Shown here: positions 33,741 through 42,571 of the stretch, piece by piece
How the letters are laid out: the number at the start of each line of letters is the position of its first letter
How positions within the stretch are numbered: position 1 is the first letter of the stretch
Assembly: GCA_017642965.1 (NCBI GenBank)
Contig: JAEPOJ010000020.1
Location: forward strand, 1 to 57,754
Source: Phycisphaerales bacterium
GTDB lineage: Bacteria; Planctomycetota; Phycisphaerae; Phycisphaerales; UBA1924
DNA length: 57,754 bases
Direction of reading: 5' to 3'
Notes under the pieces: generated by a model
Told to the model about the DNA's origin: nothing
Databases searched by the model: none
The model's input: only the letters and a program-made list of their open reading frames with translations
Made by a program: the position numbers and the translations under genes

Positions 33741-33770
33741 AAAACGCCCCGGCATATGCCGGGGCGTTTT
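33741..33770. terminator. Bidirectional intrinsic terminator
   Basis: A perfect 30-base palindrome (AAAACGCCCCGGCAT and its complement) carries A-runs and T-runs on both sides. It serves the secreted-protein gene ending at 33739 and the HU gene ending at 33797. Confidence 0.93.
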
Positions 33771-33796
33771 TCTCATAGCTATGAATCATGCACGGA

Positions 33797-34240
33797 TCAG
33801 ACGCGATCCTTGAGGCCCTTGAGCGGGCGGACCTTCACGACGTTGCGTGCGGGCTTCGCCTTGAATACGGTCTCTTCGCCGGTGAAGGGGTTGATGCCCT
33901 TGCGTGCCTTGGTCGCGGGCTTACGCTGGACGGTGACCTTCATCATGCCAGGCACGTTGAAAGCGCCACAGGCGCCCTTCTTCAGATCCTTCTCGATCAT
34001 CTCGCCCATGACCTCAAAGACCTGAGCGGCTTCCTTCTTCGAAATGCCAACGTGATCGCTGATGATGGTCAGGACTTCCGACTTGGTGCGGGGCTTGTCC
34101 TTCGCCGCAACGATCTTGGTGGGCTTCTTGGCTGCTACGGGGGCCGCCTTCTTGGCGGGTGCCTTGCGAGCGGTGGTCTTACGGGCCGCGGTTTTCTTCG
34201 CGGGACGACGGGTGGTTTTCTTGGTGGTTCGCTTTGCCAT
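33797..34240 (-). CDS. HU-family DNA-binding protein with lysine-rich N-terminal tail
   Basis: HU bends DNA and compacts the nucleoid. The 147-residue product begins with a 45-50-residue tail of Lys/Ala/Thr/Arg (MAKRTTKKTTRRPAKKTAA...), like histone H1 or the tails of some bacterial HU. The HU core starts around residue 50 (KSEVLTIISDHVGISKKEAA) and has FNVPGMMKVTVQRKP and GINPFTGEETVFKAKPARNVVKVRP, where the DNA-binding arm sits. Standard HU is about 90 residues. The extension probably adds DNA compaction. A GGAG SD lies about 9 bases upstream. Confidence 0.92.
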   Translation of the reverse strand: MAKRTTKKTTRRPAKKTAARKTTARKAPAKKAAPVAAKKPTKIVAAKDKPRTKSEVLTIISDHVGISKKEAAQVFEVMGEMIEKDLKKGACGAFNVPGMMKVTVQRKPATKARKGINPFTGEETVFKAKPARNVVKVRPLKGLKDRV

Positions 34241-34458
34241 TTCTGGTACTCCGTTCTTGCATACCGGTATGCCGCGTGCTCTCCAAACACGCTGTTTTTA
34301 CCGGACTACTTTCGGCACTGTAAACCGATTTTGGCCTGCAAATCTCGAAGAATTCAGCTTTTTTCTTCCCTTTCCGGAAAACCACGCAGATCGCGACCGT
34401 GTCATTTCGTCCTGATATAGCAGTCCGAACGCGCCTCGATATGGTCTACGCTTGTCTC

Positions 34459-35427
34459 ATGACAGCGACTCAACCCATCGTCGGCTTTACGCGTACACCG
34501 GTCGGAACGCCTTCAGTTCCAGGCGCTTGCATCAAAGTGCTGGGCTCAGAAAAGCCTGAAAAACAGGACCTGATGCGCTTCGTGCCCGGTCTTTCCGCGT
34601 TGGTTTCGATGTACACAGACCCAGTCGATCACGATCTACTGGACGCAGCGGGCGAGCAGCTCAAAGTTGTCTGCAACTTCGCAGTCGGATTCGACAATAT
34701 CAACATCGACGCCTGCAAAGACAGGGGGGTCGTCGTCTGCAATACACCCGACGCGGTAACGGAAGGCACCGCGAACATCGCCTGGCTCCTCATCCTCGCT
34801 ACCGCTCGCCGTCTCATCGAGGCGGACCGATACGCCAGATCCGCAGCGTATCCAGGGCGTGGTCAGCTCGGGATGGACGAGTTCCTCGGCATGGATCTGT
34901 GCAATAAGCTGCTGCTGGTCGTCGGGGCCGGCCGCATCGGCTATGCCACCGCGAGCCGGGCGAAGGCGTTCGGAATGCGGATCGCCTACGTCGCCCGTTC
35001 ACGCCACCTCGATTTCGAGATGGCACCGCTCGGGGCCCAGCGGATGAGTCTCGAGGAAGGGCTCGCCGCGGCGGATGTCATCTCCGTCCACACGCCGCTC
35101 ACCGAGCAGACCCGTCACCTCATCAATGCCGAAAACCTCAGGAGCGTCAAGAAAGACGCGATCATTGTGAACACGGCACGCGGCCCGGTCATAGACGAGC
35201 AGGCACTGGTTGATGCGCTGAACGACGATCGGCTCTGGGGTGCCGGGCTCGATGTCTATGAAAAAGAGCCCGAGATCCATCCCGGGCTCATCCATAACCC
35301 TCGAGCTATTCTCACTCCCCACATTGGCAGCGCGGAGATCGCATGGCGAAGAGCCATGACGGAGATGGTTTGCGCCAATGTCTCAGCGGCCCTAAAGGGG
35401 CAAGAACCGCCCAACCGAATCGCCTGA
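34459..35427 (+). CDS. D-2-hydroxyacid dehydrogenase (NAD-binding)
   Basis: The 322-residue product has the D-2-hydroxyacid dehydrogenase fold: ICNFAVGFDNIN-like (here VCNFAVGFDNIN), the dinucleotide loop LLVVGAGRIGYATA, VHTPLTEQTRHLI, IIVNTARGPVID with the catalytic Arg, GLDVYEKEPEIHP with the Glu, and ILTPHIGSAEI with the His. This pattern is that of glyoxylate/hydroxypyruvate reductase-like enzymes; the exact substrate is not readable. I chose the ATG at 34459 over an upstream GTG at 34399. TACGCT lies 6 bases before it, with no SD, suggesting a leaderless transcript. It diverges from HU. Confidence 0.9.
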   Translation: MTATQPIVGFTRTPVGTPSVPGACIKVLGSEKPEKQDLMRFVPGLSALVSMYTDPVDHDLLDAAGEQLKVVCNFAVGFDNINIDACKDRGVVVCNTPDAVTEGTANIAWLLILATARRLIEADRYARSAAYPGRGQLGMDEFLGMDLCNKLLLVVGAGRIGYATASRAKAFGMRIAYVARSRHLDFEMAPLGAQRMSLEEGLAAADVISVHTPLTEQTRHLINAENLRSVKKDAIIVNTARGPVIDEQALVDALNDDRLWGAGLDVYEKEPEIHPGLIHNPRAILTPHIGSAEIAWRRAMTEMVCANVSAALKGQEPPNRIA

Positions 35428-35432
35428 TCCGA

Positions 35433-35816
35433 TCAGTTCCGCCCGGTTTTACCGCCAAACTGCAGTTCCATGTACTTCGCGACATAGTCTACGAGCGAGT
35501 CCGCCTCAGGAATGTCGGGGTTGCTGGTCATGCCGTTGGGCTCGAAACGCATGCCCTTGAACCGCTTGACCGCCTCGTCGACAGGCAGGCCGTACTGGAG
35601 CGCGATCGAGAAGGCACGGCAGAACGCCTGGCACATCCCTGAGATTGCCGAGCCCTCCTTCGCGATCTTGATGAAGATCTCACCAGGGGTCCCGTCCGGG
35701 TAGAGCCCGATCGTGAGATACCCCTCGTGACGATCGATGGTGAACTTGTGGGTGAGCGATTCACGCGTGGGAGTCAGCGATTGGCGGGTCGCGAGCATGT
35801 TCTCGTCCTTGTCCAT
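35433..35816 (-). CDS. Stand-alone NrdJ C-terminal domain-like protein
   Basis: This 127-residue protein resembles the C-terminal part of class II (adenosylcobalamin-dependent) ribonucleotide reductase NrdJ, not the catalytic barrel. Its segments THKFTIDRHEGYLTIGLYPD, GEIFIKIAKEGSAISGMCQA, FSIALQYGLPVDEAVKRFKG and MRFEPNGMTSNPDIPEADSL match the tail of NrdJ, where the mobile region lies. Either start (M1 at 35816 or a later ATG at 35798) is possible. The catalytic subunit is not in this window. It may be a split subunit, like NrdJb in Pseudomonas aeruginosa, or a free regulatory domain. Lies convergent with the dehydrogenase gene, 5 bases apart. Confidence 0.8.
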   Translation of the reverse strand: MDKDENMLATRQSLTPTRESLTHKFTIDRHEGYLTIGLYPDGTPGEIFIKIAKEGSAISGMCQAFCRAFSIALQYGLPVDEAVKRFKGMRFEPNGMTSNPDIPEADSLVDYVAKYMELQFGGKTGRN

Positions 35817-35906
35817 GGATCCAGTGAAGCCCTGATCATCACCGATCTCAACACCAATTCAGGTGAATCAGGCCAGATTGATATCGGACCAATGCCCCGG
35901 GTTGAC

Positions 35907-35935
35907 TTTACATTCTCCCCCCGCATGCAGACAAT
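35907..35935 (+). promoter_or_regulatory. Candidate promoter TTTACA-N17-GACAAT
   Basis: TTTACA at 35907-35912 and GACAAT at 35930-35935 are 17 bases apart, about 55 bases upstream of the small exported protein gene and secA. Confidence 0.4.
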
Positions 35936-35995
35936 ACGGCGTCATCGCAGACTCCTGATTGCCAACAATACGGAGAACTGCCGATAGAGACTTCA

Positions 35996-36355
35996 ATGCA
36001 CCAGCAGCAGACGCAGGACATCCCGCTCAACCAGTCCCGGAAATCCGGGATTGTGATCGCGGCGATCGGGCTGCAACTGCTGCTGTGCTCGATTGCCTCC
36101 GCGGCCAACGCCGCCGGCGATTCCATCGATCGCTCCGCCCGTCGCCTGCCGGCCCAGATGGCCCAGGCCCTGCGTGAGATGGTCGATCGGTCCGCAACGC
36201 CAGCGAATCAGGCTTTCCGAAAGGAATCGCCAGGATTCACGCTCCACGACTCGCCGCCCTCGATCCCGACACACGCCGCCGGGCAACCTTCGCGTGCTTT
36301 GGCTGATCGCTGGGCCGAGCGTATGCTCAATCTGCCGCCCCCTCAGAGCGTCTGA
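35996..36355 (+). CDS. Small exported or anchored hypothetical protein
   Basis: The 119-residue product has a charged start (MHQQQTQDIPLNQSRKS), then one hydrophobic segment at about residues 18-37 (GIVIAAIGLQLLLCSIASAA), followed by a proline- and arginine-rich tail with no cysteines. It looks like a signal peptide or single membrane anchor; cleavage after A-N-A-A is possible. I do not recognise the rest (RRLPAQMAQALREMVDRS). It precedes secA by about 110 bases on the same strand, so they may be co-transcribed. Confidence 0.6.
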   Translation: MHQQQTQDIPLNQSRKSGIVIAAIGLQLLLCSIASAANAAGDSIDRSARRLPAQMAQALREMVDRSATPANQAFRKESPGFTLHDSPPSIPTHAAGQPSRALADRWAERMLNLPPPQSV

Positions 36356-36465
36356 GCCACGAGCGTCCGCGCGGCATCCGCGCAAACCCGACACAGACAG
36401 ATCACCCACGCCGCCGCAGCCACGCTGTGCCGGCGGCGCGTCCCATTCCCAGAAAGATCGCCACC

Positions 36466-39400
36466 ATGGCAAGCTCAGAAATCCCCGTCATCGGTCCCGT
36501 ACTCTCCAAGGTCTTCGGTTCACGAAACGAACGAATCGTCAAGCGGTACACCAACCGCGTGGACGCCATCGGTGTGCTCGAACCAGAGATGAGGAAACTC
36601 ACCGACACCGAGCTCCGCGCCAAAATCGAGGAGTTCCGCACCCGCTACGACGAAGGAACCAAGCCCGACGAGATGCTCGCCGAGGTCTTCGCCGTCGCCC
36701 GCGAGGTGATGGACCGAGCGGTGGGGATTCGCAATATCTTCAACCCCGAGTACGACTTCGACCCCTCGATCCTCAGCAGCCGAGGTCAGGAGCTCTTTGC
36801 CGAGTACAAGGCCAAGATCGAAACCATCGAGCCGGCTGAGCCGGAAGGCGAGTTTCTGGGAAACAACGAACCTGTCCCCGGGTACATGCAGATCGAGCTT
36901 CCCAACGAGCTTTACGACGCCGTCCGCGAGGCCCTGCCCGAGTCCAAGCCACCGTTCCGTGCTCGCCCCTTTGATGTCCAGCTCATTGGCGGGATGGTGC
37001 TCGGTCAGGGCAAGATCGCGGAAATGAAAACCGGTGAGGGTAAAACCATCGTCGCGCCGCTCGCCACCTATATGGCCACCGTGCAGCGTCAGCAGGTTCA
37101 TGTCGTCACCGTGAATGACTACCTCGTCCAGCGTGACCGCGACTGGACTTTCCCCTTCTTCCACTGGTTGGGCCTCACCGCGGGCGCGATCCACCCGATG
37201 CACATGCAGCCCGAGGAAGTCAAGCGGAAGATGTACCGCTGCGACGTCGTCTACGGCACGACCTCAGAGTTCGGCTTCGACTACCTCCGCGACAACATGA
37301 AGCGCAACGTGGAGCAGCAGGTTCAGCGGAAGCGTCAGTTCGCGATCGTGGACGAGGTCGACTCTACCCTCATCGACGAGGCCCGGACCCCGCTCATCAT
37401 CTCGGGCCAGGCCCACGACGAGCAGCCGCGATATCAGCTCGCCGATGATCTCGCACGCAAGCTCGTCGAGATGCAGCGCCCCTGGCAGGAGTTCGAGGAT
37501 CAGGTGACGCACTGCAAGGAGACCATCAAGGGCTTGGAGGGCGATATCCGCCAGATCCGCGACAAGTCCCAGCTCCCCGAAATCCAGAAGAAGCTCAAGG
37601 ACGCCCAGGCGGCACTGCCCGAGATCGAATCGAAGCGCGACCAGCATGTCCAGTACTACGAGCTCGAGCCGGAGCGCAAGAGCGCCCACCTCACCCACGA
37701 CGGCATCGCCGAGGCCCAGAAGCTCGCGGGCGTCGGCTCGTTCTACGTCGATGAGAACATGGACATCCCGCACCTGCTCGAGCAGTCCCTGCGTGCCCAC
37801 GCCGTGTACACACGCGACAAGGACTACATCGTCATGGATGTGCCCGACCGCATGACCGGGCGTGCCGAACCCACGATCGTCATTGTGGACACCAACACCG
37901 GGCGTCCCATGATCGGGCGTCAGTGGTCCGACGGGCTACACCAGGCGGTCGAGTGCAAGGAATCGGTGCCCATCAAGCCGGAGACGCAGACCGTCGCCTC
38001 CGTTACCGTTCAGAACTTCTTCAAGATGTACAAATCGCTCTCGGGCATGACCGGCACCGCCGACACCGAAGCCCAGGAGTTCCACGACATCTACTCGCTC
38101 GATGTTGTTTCGATCCCGACCAACAAGCCCATCGCCCGCAACGACCACGACGACCTCATGTTCCTGCGTGCGAAGGACAAGTGGGAAGCAATCGTTGACG
38201 AGATCAAGGAGTTCCACGACGTGGGACGCCCCATCCTCGTCGGCACGACCTCGGTCGAGAAGTCTGAGATGATCTCCCAGATGCTCACGCGTAAGTACCA
38301 CATCGAGCACTCGGTGCTCAACGCGAAGCAGCACGAGCGTGAGGCCAACGTGGTCGAGGACGCGGGTCAGATCGGTGCGGTCATGATCGCGACGAACATG
38401 GCGGGCCGAGGCACCGACATCAAGCTTGGACGCTTCGCCCGTGAACAGATGATCGAGCATCTCCTCAAGCGCGGGCTCGCCAGCAAGGGGCTCTCCGCGG
38501 ACATGACCGACGAGCAGCTCCGCGAAAACGTCTACCGCAAGATCGCGCCGACCGTCCTCAAGTCTGAGGGCATGAGCAAGCGAGAGGCCGAGTCGATGCC
38601 AGCAGACGAGATCGAGCTCGCTCTCCTGCGCTACTGGGCCAACGAGTACACCTGGATGAGCCCCAAAGCGATCGATACCGCCGGGGCTGAGGAACTCCGC
38701 GCCGAACTCGATAAGAACGGCCGCTGCCTCCTCCACAAGCTCCGCTGGTTCGACAACATCGAGGACATGGGCGGCCTCCACGTCATCGGCACCGAACGCC
38801 ACGAGTCCCGCCGAATCGACAACCAGCTCCGTGGCCGCTCAGGGCGACAAGGCGACAACGGCTCCTCTCGCTTCTTCGTCTCGCTCGAAGACGATCTCAT
38901 GAAGATGTTCGCCGGCGAGACCACCATGAAGCTCCTCTCCCGCCTTGGCATGAAGGAAGGCGACGCCATCGAGCACCCCTGGCTCTCCAAGAACGTGGAG
39001 CGCGCCCAGAAGAAGGTCGAGGAGCGCAACTTCCAGATCCGCAAAAACATCCTCGAGTACGACGAGGTTATGGAGCACCAGCGCCAGCGCTTCTACGGGC
39101 TGCGCCAGCGCATCCTCGAGGGACGCCAGGTCAAGGATCTCATCTTCGAGTACATCGAGGATGTCGTCGACGACGCGATCGCGGAGTACCTCGACCCCGA
39201 GTTCTCGGCCCTCTGCGCCGCGGAGTACGCCCGCGAGCAGCTCGATTGCTCGATCCTTCCAGACCGGCTGAAGGGTAAGGACGCGGACCAGATGGACATG
39301 ACCATACGCAAGCTCGCCAAGGAGGACGTTGCCGCCAATATCTCGGTCACGCTCGGCGAGTACATCCCTAATGACTCTTCCGAGTTCCTCATGGAGTTCG

Positions 39401-40551
39401 ACTCGGCTGGGCTCCACACCTGGGCGAAAAACCGATTCGGGGTCGAGCTCGATACGGGCGATCTGCGAGAAGCCGGACCGACGGTCCGACGCGACGTGCA
39501 GGAGCGACTCGAGACGGCAGCGTTTGAGAAGATCGAGAACGCCTCGCTCGATGAGATCCCGCTCTTCGCCGACGCCAACTACGGGGCTGAGCGACTGGCA
39601 CGCTGGGTTAAAACCAAGTTCACCTTCGAAGTCACGGTCGAGGACATCCTCCGTCATCACAGGGACGACCTGCTGGAGGTTCGCGACCTGATCATCGAGA
39701 AGGCACGCGATCTCTACTCCAGCCGTGAGGCGGAGTTCCCGGTCGACTACATCATGCAGTCCACGATGCAGCAGGCCATGCAGGACCCCGGCGCCGCGTT
39801 CGAGGGGCTCGCCAAGTGGGCCCGCAACCGCGCAGGCACAGAGCTCACGCCTGAAGTCATCAAGTCCACGCCACCTGCCAAGATGCGCACCCGGCTCATC
39901 GAGGCCATGCGCGAGCAGGTCAAGAACGATGACCTGACAGACAAAATCAACGCTGCGATCTCAACCGACACTGACGACGAGCTCGATGAATACCTCAAAT
40001 CCCAGTTCGATGAGGGGATCACCGAGCGGATGCGCTACCTGGAGGAGGATGAGCGTGAGGACGCGATCCGCGCCCGCGTTGAGACCCTTGCCAGGCCCGA
40101 GCTTGTCCAGTTCGAGCAGATGGTCCTTGTTGATACCCTCGACCAGTCGTGGAAGGACCACCTCTACGCTATGGACCAGCTCCGCGATTCGATCGGTTTC
40201 CGTGCGATCGCCCAAACGGATCCGAAGATCGAGTACAAGCGAGAAGGCCAGCGGATGTTCAAGTCCATGATGAAGGAGCTGCGCCAACGCGTCACCGACA
40301 TCATCTTCAAGGCCCGAATCGCGCCACCGCAACGCCAGGCACCCATGCAGCGTCCCCAGCAGCCACGCCCCCAACAGGCACACCAGCAACGCCCACAGCG
40401 GCCAGCAGGATCATCCGCGGGCAACATCATGGGGTCTTCGATCATGGGGCCGGGCATTTCATTCGGCCCTCAGCAACGCCCGCAGCCACCCAAGCAGGGC
40501 CCAGATCAGGCGAGCAAACCCGCTCAGAACGACGAGAATCAGGGTTCCTGA
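36466..40551 (+). CDS. secA: Preprotein translocase ATPase SecA (enlarged planctomycete type)
   Basis: SecA drives Sec-dependent protein export. The product is 1361 residues, far above the usual 840-900. Walker A is EMKTGEGKTIVA (about residues 188-194), with VVYGTTSEFGFDYLRDNM, FAIVDEVDSTLIDEARTPLI, ATNMAGRGTDIKLG and DNQLRGRSGRQGDNG following. Compared with E. coli there is an insert of about 85 residues before PFDVQLIGG, and others in the second half, including a helical region around residues 380-420. The C-terminal tail (about 80 residues) is Pro/Gln-rich without the CxCxSG zinc-binding motif that binds SecB. I took the ATG at 36466; an upstream in-frame start (36427) gives 13 more residues. 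Neighbouring secreted proteins are its likely clients. Confidence 0.95.
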   Translation: MASSEIPVIGPVLSKVFGSRNERIVKRYTNRVDAIGVLEPEMRKLTDTELRAKIEEFRTRYDEGTKPDEMLAEVFAVAREVMDRAVGIRNIFNPEYDFDPSILSSRGQELFAEYKAKIETIEPAEPEGEFLGNNEPVPGYMQIELPNELYDAVREALPESKPPFRARPFDVQLIGGMVLGQGKIAEMKTGEGKTIVAPLATYMATVQRQQVHVVTVNDYLVQRDRDWTFPFFHWLGLTAGAIHPMHMQPEEVKRKMYRCDVVYGTTSEFGFDYLRDNMKRNVEQQVQRKRQFAIVDEVDSTLIDEARTPLIISGQAHDEQPRYQLADDLARKLVEMQRPWQEFEDQVTHCKETIKGLEGDIRQIRDKSQLPEIQKKLKDAQAALPEIESKRDQHVQYYELEPERKSAHLTHDGIAEAQKLAGVGSFYVDENMDIPHLLEQSLRAHAVYTRDKDYIVMDVPDRMTGRAEPTIVIVDTNTGRPMIGRQWSDGLHQAVECKESVPIKPETQTVASVTVQNFFKMYKSLSGMTGTADTEAQEFHDIYSLDVVSIPTNKPIARNDHDDLMFLRAKDKWEAIVDEIKEFHDVGRPILVGTTSVEKSEMISQMLTRKYHIEHSVLNAKQHEREANVVEDAGQIGAVMIATNMAGRGTDIKLGRFAREQMIEHLLKRGLASKGLSADMTDEQLRENVYRKIAPTVLKSEGMSKREAESMPADEIELALLRYWANEYTWMSPKAIDTAGAEELRAELDKNGRCLLHKLRWFDNIEDMGGLHVIGTERHESRRIDNQLRGRSGRQGDNGSSRFFVSLEDDLMKMFAGETTMKLLSRLGMKEGDAIEHPWLSKNVERAQKKVEERNFQIRKNILEYDEVMEHQRQRFYGLRQRILEGRQVKDLIFEYIEDVVDDAIAEYLDPEFSALCAAEYAREQLDCSILPDRLKGKDADQMDMTIRKLAKEDVAANISVTLGEYIPNDSSEFLMEFDSAGLHTWAKNRFGVELDTGDLREAGPTVRRDVQERLETAAFEKIENASLDEIPLFADANYGAERLARWVKTKFTFEVTVEDILRHHRDDLLEVRDLIIEKARDLYSSREAEFPVDYIMQSTMQQAMQDPGAAFEGLAKWARNRAGTELTPEVIKSTPPAKMRTRLIEAMREQVKNDDLTDKINAAISTDTDDELDEYLKSQFDEGITERMRYLEEDEREDAIRARVETLARPELVQFEQMVLVDTLDQSWKDHLYAMDQLRDSIGFRAIAQTDPKIEYKREGQRMFKSMMKELRQRVTDIIFKARIAPPQRQAPMQRPQQPRPQQAHQQRPQRPAGSSAGNIMGSSIMGPGISFGPQQRPQPPKQGPDQASKPAQNDENQGS

Positions 40552-40587
40552 GCCATATCAGAAGGATCCACCCAGATCCGGATCTCG

Positions 40588-40593
40588 TATACT
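40588..40593 (+). promoter_or_regulatory. -10 box of the pseudopilin gene (TATACT)
   Basis: TATACT at 40588-40593 lies about 40 bases before the ATG at 40634. The -35 region is not clear. The gene then has a short leader with an AGAGGA SD. Confidence 0.4.
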
Positions 40594-40633
40594 CTCATGT
40601 AGGGACGTCACGCGCCGACCCAGAGGATTATCC

Positions 40634-41533
40634 ATGCAGACACGACGCATCACCCACGCACGCAGTGCTTTCACCCTACTCGAACTGCTGATCGTGATCG
40701 GTATCATCGCCGGGCTCGCGGCGATCACCACGCTGGTCGGCACGGCCGTCCTCGATACAGGCAAAAAGCGTGCGACCCTCGGCGTCCTCCAGACTTTGGA
40801 CGAGGCGCTTGCCGCGTACACAGATCAGAAGAGCACCAACCCGCCGCCTCTCGTTGAGATCCCCTACGAACGAATGTCGGGCAGCGGGATCGCATCGGGC
40901 CTGGGGCCCGGTGAATCGCTCTACTTCCCCGCAGTAGACGGGCGCGGTGCCGAGAACACAAGCGATGAGTTCCTTGAGATCAACTCGGTTGCGCTCTTCA
41001 TCGAGTCTGTCCGCTCCGTTCCTGAGACGCAGGAGCTCGTGAACTCCATCAACCCGCGCTACATCCGCCTCTACACACCGAACGACGAGTACTTCCCGCA
41101 GCTGCTCACCGCGTTCGATGCCTGGGGCAACCCAATACGCTACGTTCATCCCAAGTTCGACGGCATCCAGGAGCGCGAGCCCAGGTCACTCGGTGACGCC
41201 GGTGAACCCGTGAACATCGCCAACCCCCGCAAGCCGTTCTTCGTGGCCGGGGCGCTGCCTGAAAACTTCACCACCGTGATCCGATTCAAGTTCATCCGCC
41301 GCAACCGCCTCATCGACGCGGACTACGGCGACGATGGCCTATCCGGAGGCGGCCAGGGCGGCATGAACATGGGCACCCTCTCAGACTACGATCTTCTCCC
41401 GGATTCCGACGGCGGCATCACCCCGGGCAACCGTCCATATTTCTACTCTGCTGGCCCAGACGGCAATCCGGCGACCATCGAGGACAACATCTACATCAAC
41501 CCCGTTCAGCACGCCGACCCGGGCGTCAACTGA
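40634..41533 (+). CDS. Type II secretion/pilin-like prepilin with N-terminal methylation motif
   Basis: The 299-residue product starts MQTRRITHARSAFTLLELLI with the class III signal of type IV pilin-like proteins: a short basic leader, cleavage before Phe (here after Ala, where Gly is usual) and the conserved Glu at mature position 5, followed by a hydrophobic helix (IVIGIIAGLAAITTLVG). The rest is large for a pseudopilin and includes FDAWGNPIRYVHPKF, a GspG-like motif, and the end YFYSAGPDGNPATIEDNIY also typical of GspG-type proteins. It is likely a pseudopilin of a type II secretion or related system. Other secretion genes are not present nearby. Confidence 0.87.
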   Translation: MQTRRITHARSAFTLLELLIVIGIIAGLAAITTLVGTAVLDTGKKRATLGVLQTLDEALAAYTDQKSTNPPPLVEIPYERMSGSGIASGLGPGESLYFPAVDGRGAENTSDEFLEINSVALFIESVRSVPETQELVNSINPRYIRLYTPNDEYFPQLLTAFDAWGNPIRYVHPKFDGIQEREPRSLGDAGEPVNIANPRKPFFVAGALPENFTTVIRFKFIRRNRLIDADYGDDGLSGGGQGGMNMGTLSDYDLLPDSDGGITPGNRPYFYSAGPDGNPATIEDNIYINPVQHADPGVN

Positions 41534-41598
41534 CACGAGGCCTCGACTCACCTTCACGGCGGGCATATCATTATCCCCGGCGATATGGCCGGCAAACA

Positions 41599-41672
41599 CG
41601 GGGTGTAGCGCAGCTTGGTAGCGCGTTTCGTTCGGGACGAAAAGGTCGGAGGTTCGAATCCTCTCACCCCGA
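41599..41672 (+). tRNA. tRNA-Pro(CGG)
   Basis: A 74-base cloverleaf: acceptor CGGGGTG pairs with CACCCCG, D-arm GCGC...GCGC with the GG of the D-loop, anticodon stem TTTCG/CGAAA with loop TTCGGGA (anticodon CGG, G at 37), and T-arm GGAGG-TTCGAAT-CCTCT. Close to the E. coli proK tRNA. CCA is not encoded; the base after the acceptor is A, then TTG. Confidence 0.97.
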
Positions 41673-41686
41673 TTGTGACAGACCTA

Positions 41687-41712
41687 ATGGCTCCGGCTAA
41701 GGCCGGGGCCAT
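41687..41712 (+). terminator. Hairpin after tRNA-Pro, possible terminator
   Basis: ATGGCTCCGGC, loop TAAG, GCCGGGGCCAT (one G-U pair) forms a strong stem 15 bases after the tRNA. The T-run is poor (CGGTGTTT), so termination efficiency is uncertain. Confidence 0.5.
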
Positions 41713-41830
41713 CGGTGTTTACGGATCACTTCGGATCCAGTTCCACCTACTGCGGCATGAGTGACCGCCTACACATACGCTGAGCAACATCGCGTACTTC
41801 GGCGCACAAGGACGGAAGAGACCAGGCGTT

Positions 41831-42223
41831 CTACTGCATGGACCCTTGGGCGATCATGATGAGGTTCCCGCACGTGTCATCGAGGACGGCCGTGACCATG
41901 GGACCCATTTCAGTGGGCGGTTGAGTAAACCGTACGCCAAGCGCCTTCAGGCGTTGATGCTCCGCCGCGATGTCAGCAACTGCAAACGCAGTAAACGGGA
42001 TGCCGTCCTTGACGAGCGCGGACTTAAACGCTTTCACAGCGGGGTGCTCATCTGGCTCAAGTGCAAGCTCGGTGCCGTTCGGGTCTTCCGGAGACACCAC
42101 CGTGATCCAGCGGTGCACGCCCATCGGGATGTCATGCTTACTCTGGAATCCCAGCGTCTCCGTATAGAAGCGGAGCGCCTTGGCCTGGTCGTCTACGGGC
42201 ACGCTGGTCAGGTTGATTCTCAT
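41831..42223 (-). CDS. VOC-family (glyoxalase-like) protein
   Basis: The 130-residue product MRINLTSVPVDDQAKALRFYTETLGF is one of the vicinal-oxygen-chelate (VOC) superfamily, with VTAVLDDTCGNLIMI and DPNGTELALEPDEHPA for the paired beta-alpha-beta-beta-beta units. Metal ligands are not certain. Such single-domain proteins include bleomycin-resistance-type and glyoxalase-like members; the substrate is unknown. The start ATG at 42221-42223 is chosen because AGAGGAG lies about 10 bases upstream. It stands next to other small proteins of unknown pathway. Confidence 0.85.
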   Translation of the reverse strand: MRINLTSVPVDDQAKALRFYTETLGFQSKHDIPMGVHRWITVVSPEDPNGTELALEPDEHPAVKAFKSALVKDGIPFTAFAVADIAAEHQRLKALGVRFTQPPTEMGPMVTAVLDDTCGNLIMIAQGSMQ

Positions 42224-42571
42224 CGGATTTGAACTCCTCTGCAGACTTATAGGCGAACGCTCGATGTTCCCCATTCTGTCGTTCGACGTTGGATCAGTGT
42301 AACTTGTAGCTGCCTTCTCTCGCTCGCCACGACGAGCGCGCGGGCTGTAAAACTCCTTCAGATGCAATGAACTCGCCTGACGAGATCAACCGATGCCGCA
42401 AGAGATAGAGTGATCAAGGTCCACGTTTGCGTGCTGCAGCGGTTGACCTGGTCGCTTCAATAGCAGTTCGGTTCGCCCTGTCTCTGGCCCAGTTCGATGT
42501 ATATTCATAGCAGCGAGTCACCCACCCGCACCGATACCATCCCACATTGGACGAGCCCGAAAGGGAAAGCA
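42224..42571. other. Intergenic region between VOC and PaiB-like genes
   Basis: This 348-base divergent region holds no supported gene. A TATATT -10 box at 42500-42505 likely drives the PaiB-like gene, whose start follows about 67 bases later with a GAAAGGGA SD. The -35 is weak. Confidence 0.4.

Noticed and set aside
33741..33770. Perfect 30-base palindrome as a recombination or protein-binding site
   Set aside because: It sits between two convergent genes with A/T-runs on both sides, so a bidirectional terminator explains it fully.
36093..36839. 248-codon Arg/Pro-rich frame overlapping the small exported protein and secA
   Set aside because: It is a frame-shadow: secA is clearly coding in another frame over the same bases, and the composition is not protein-like.
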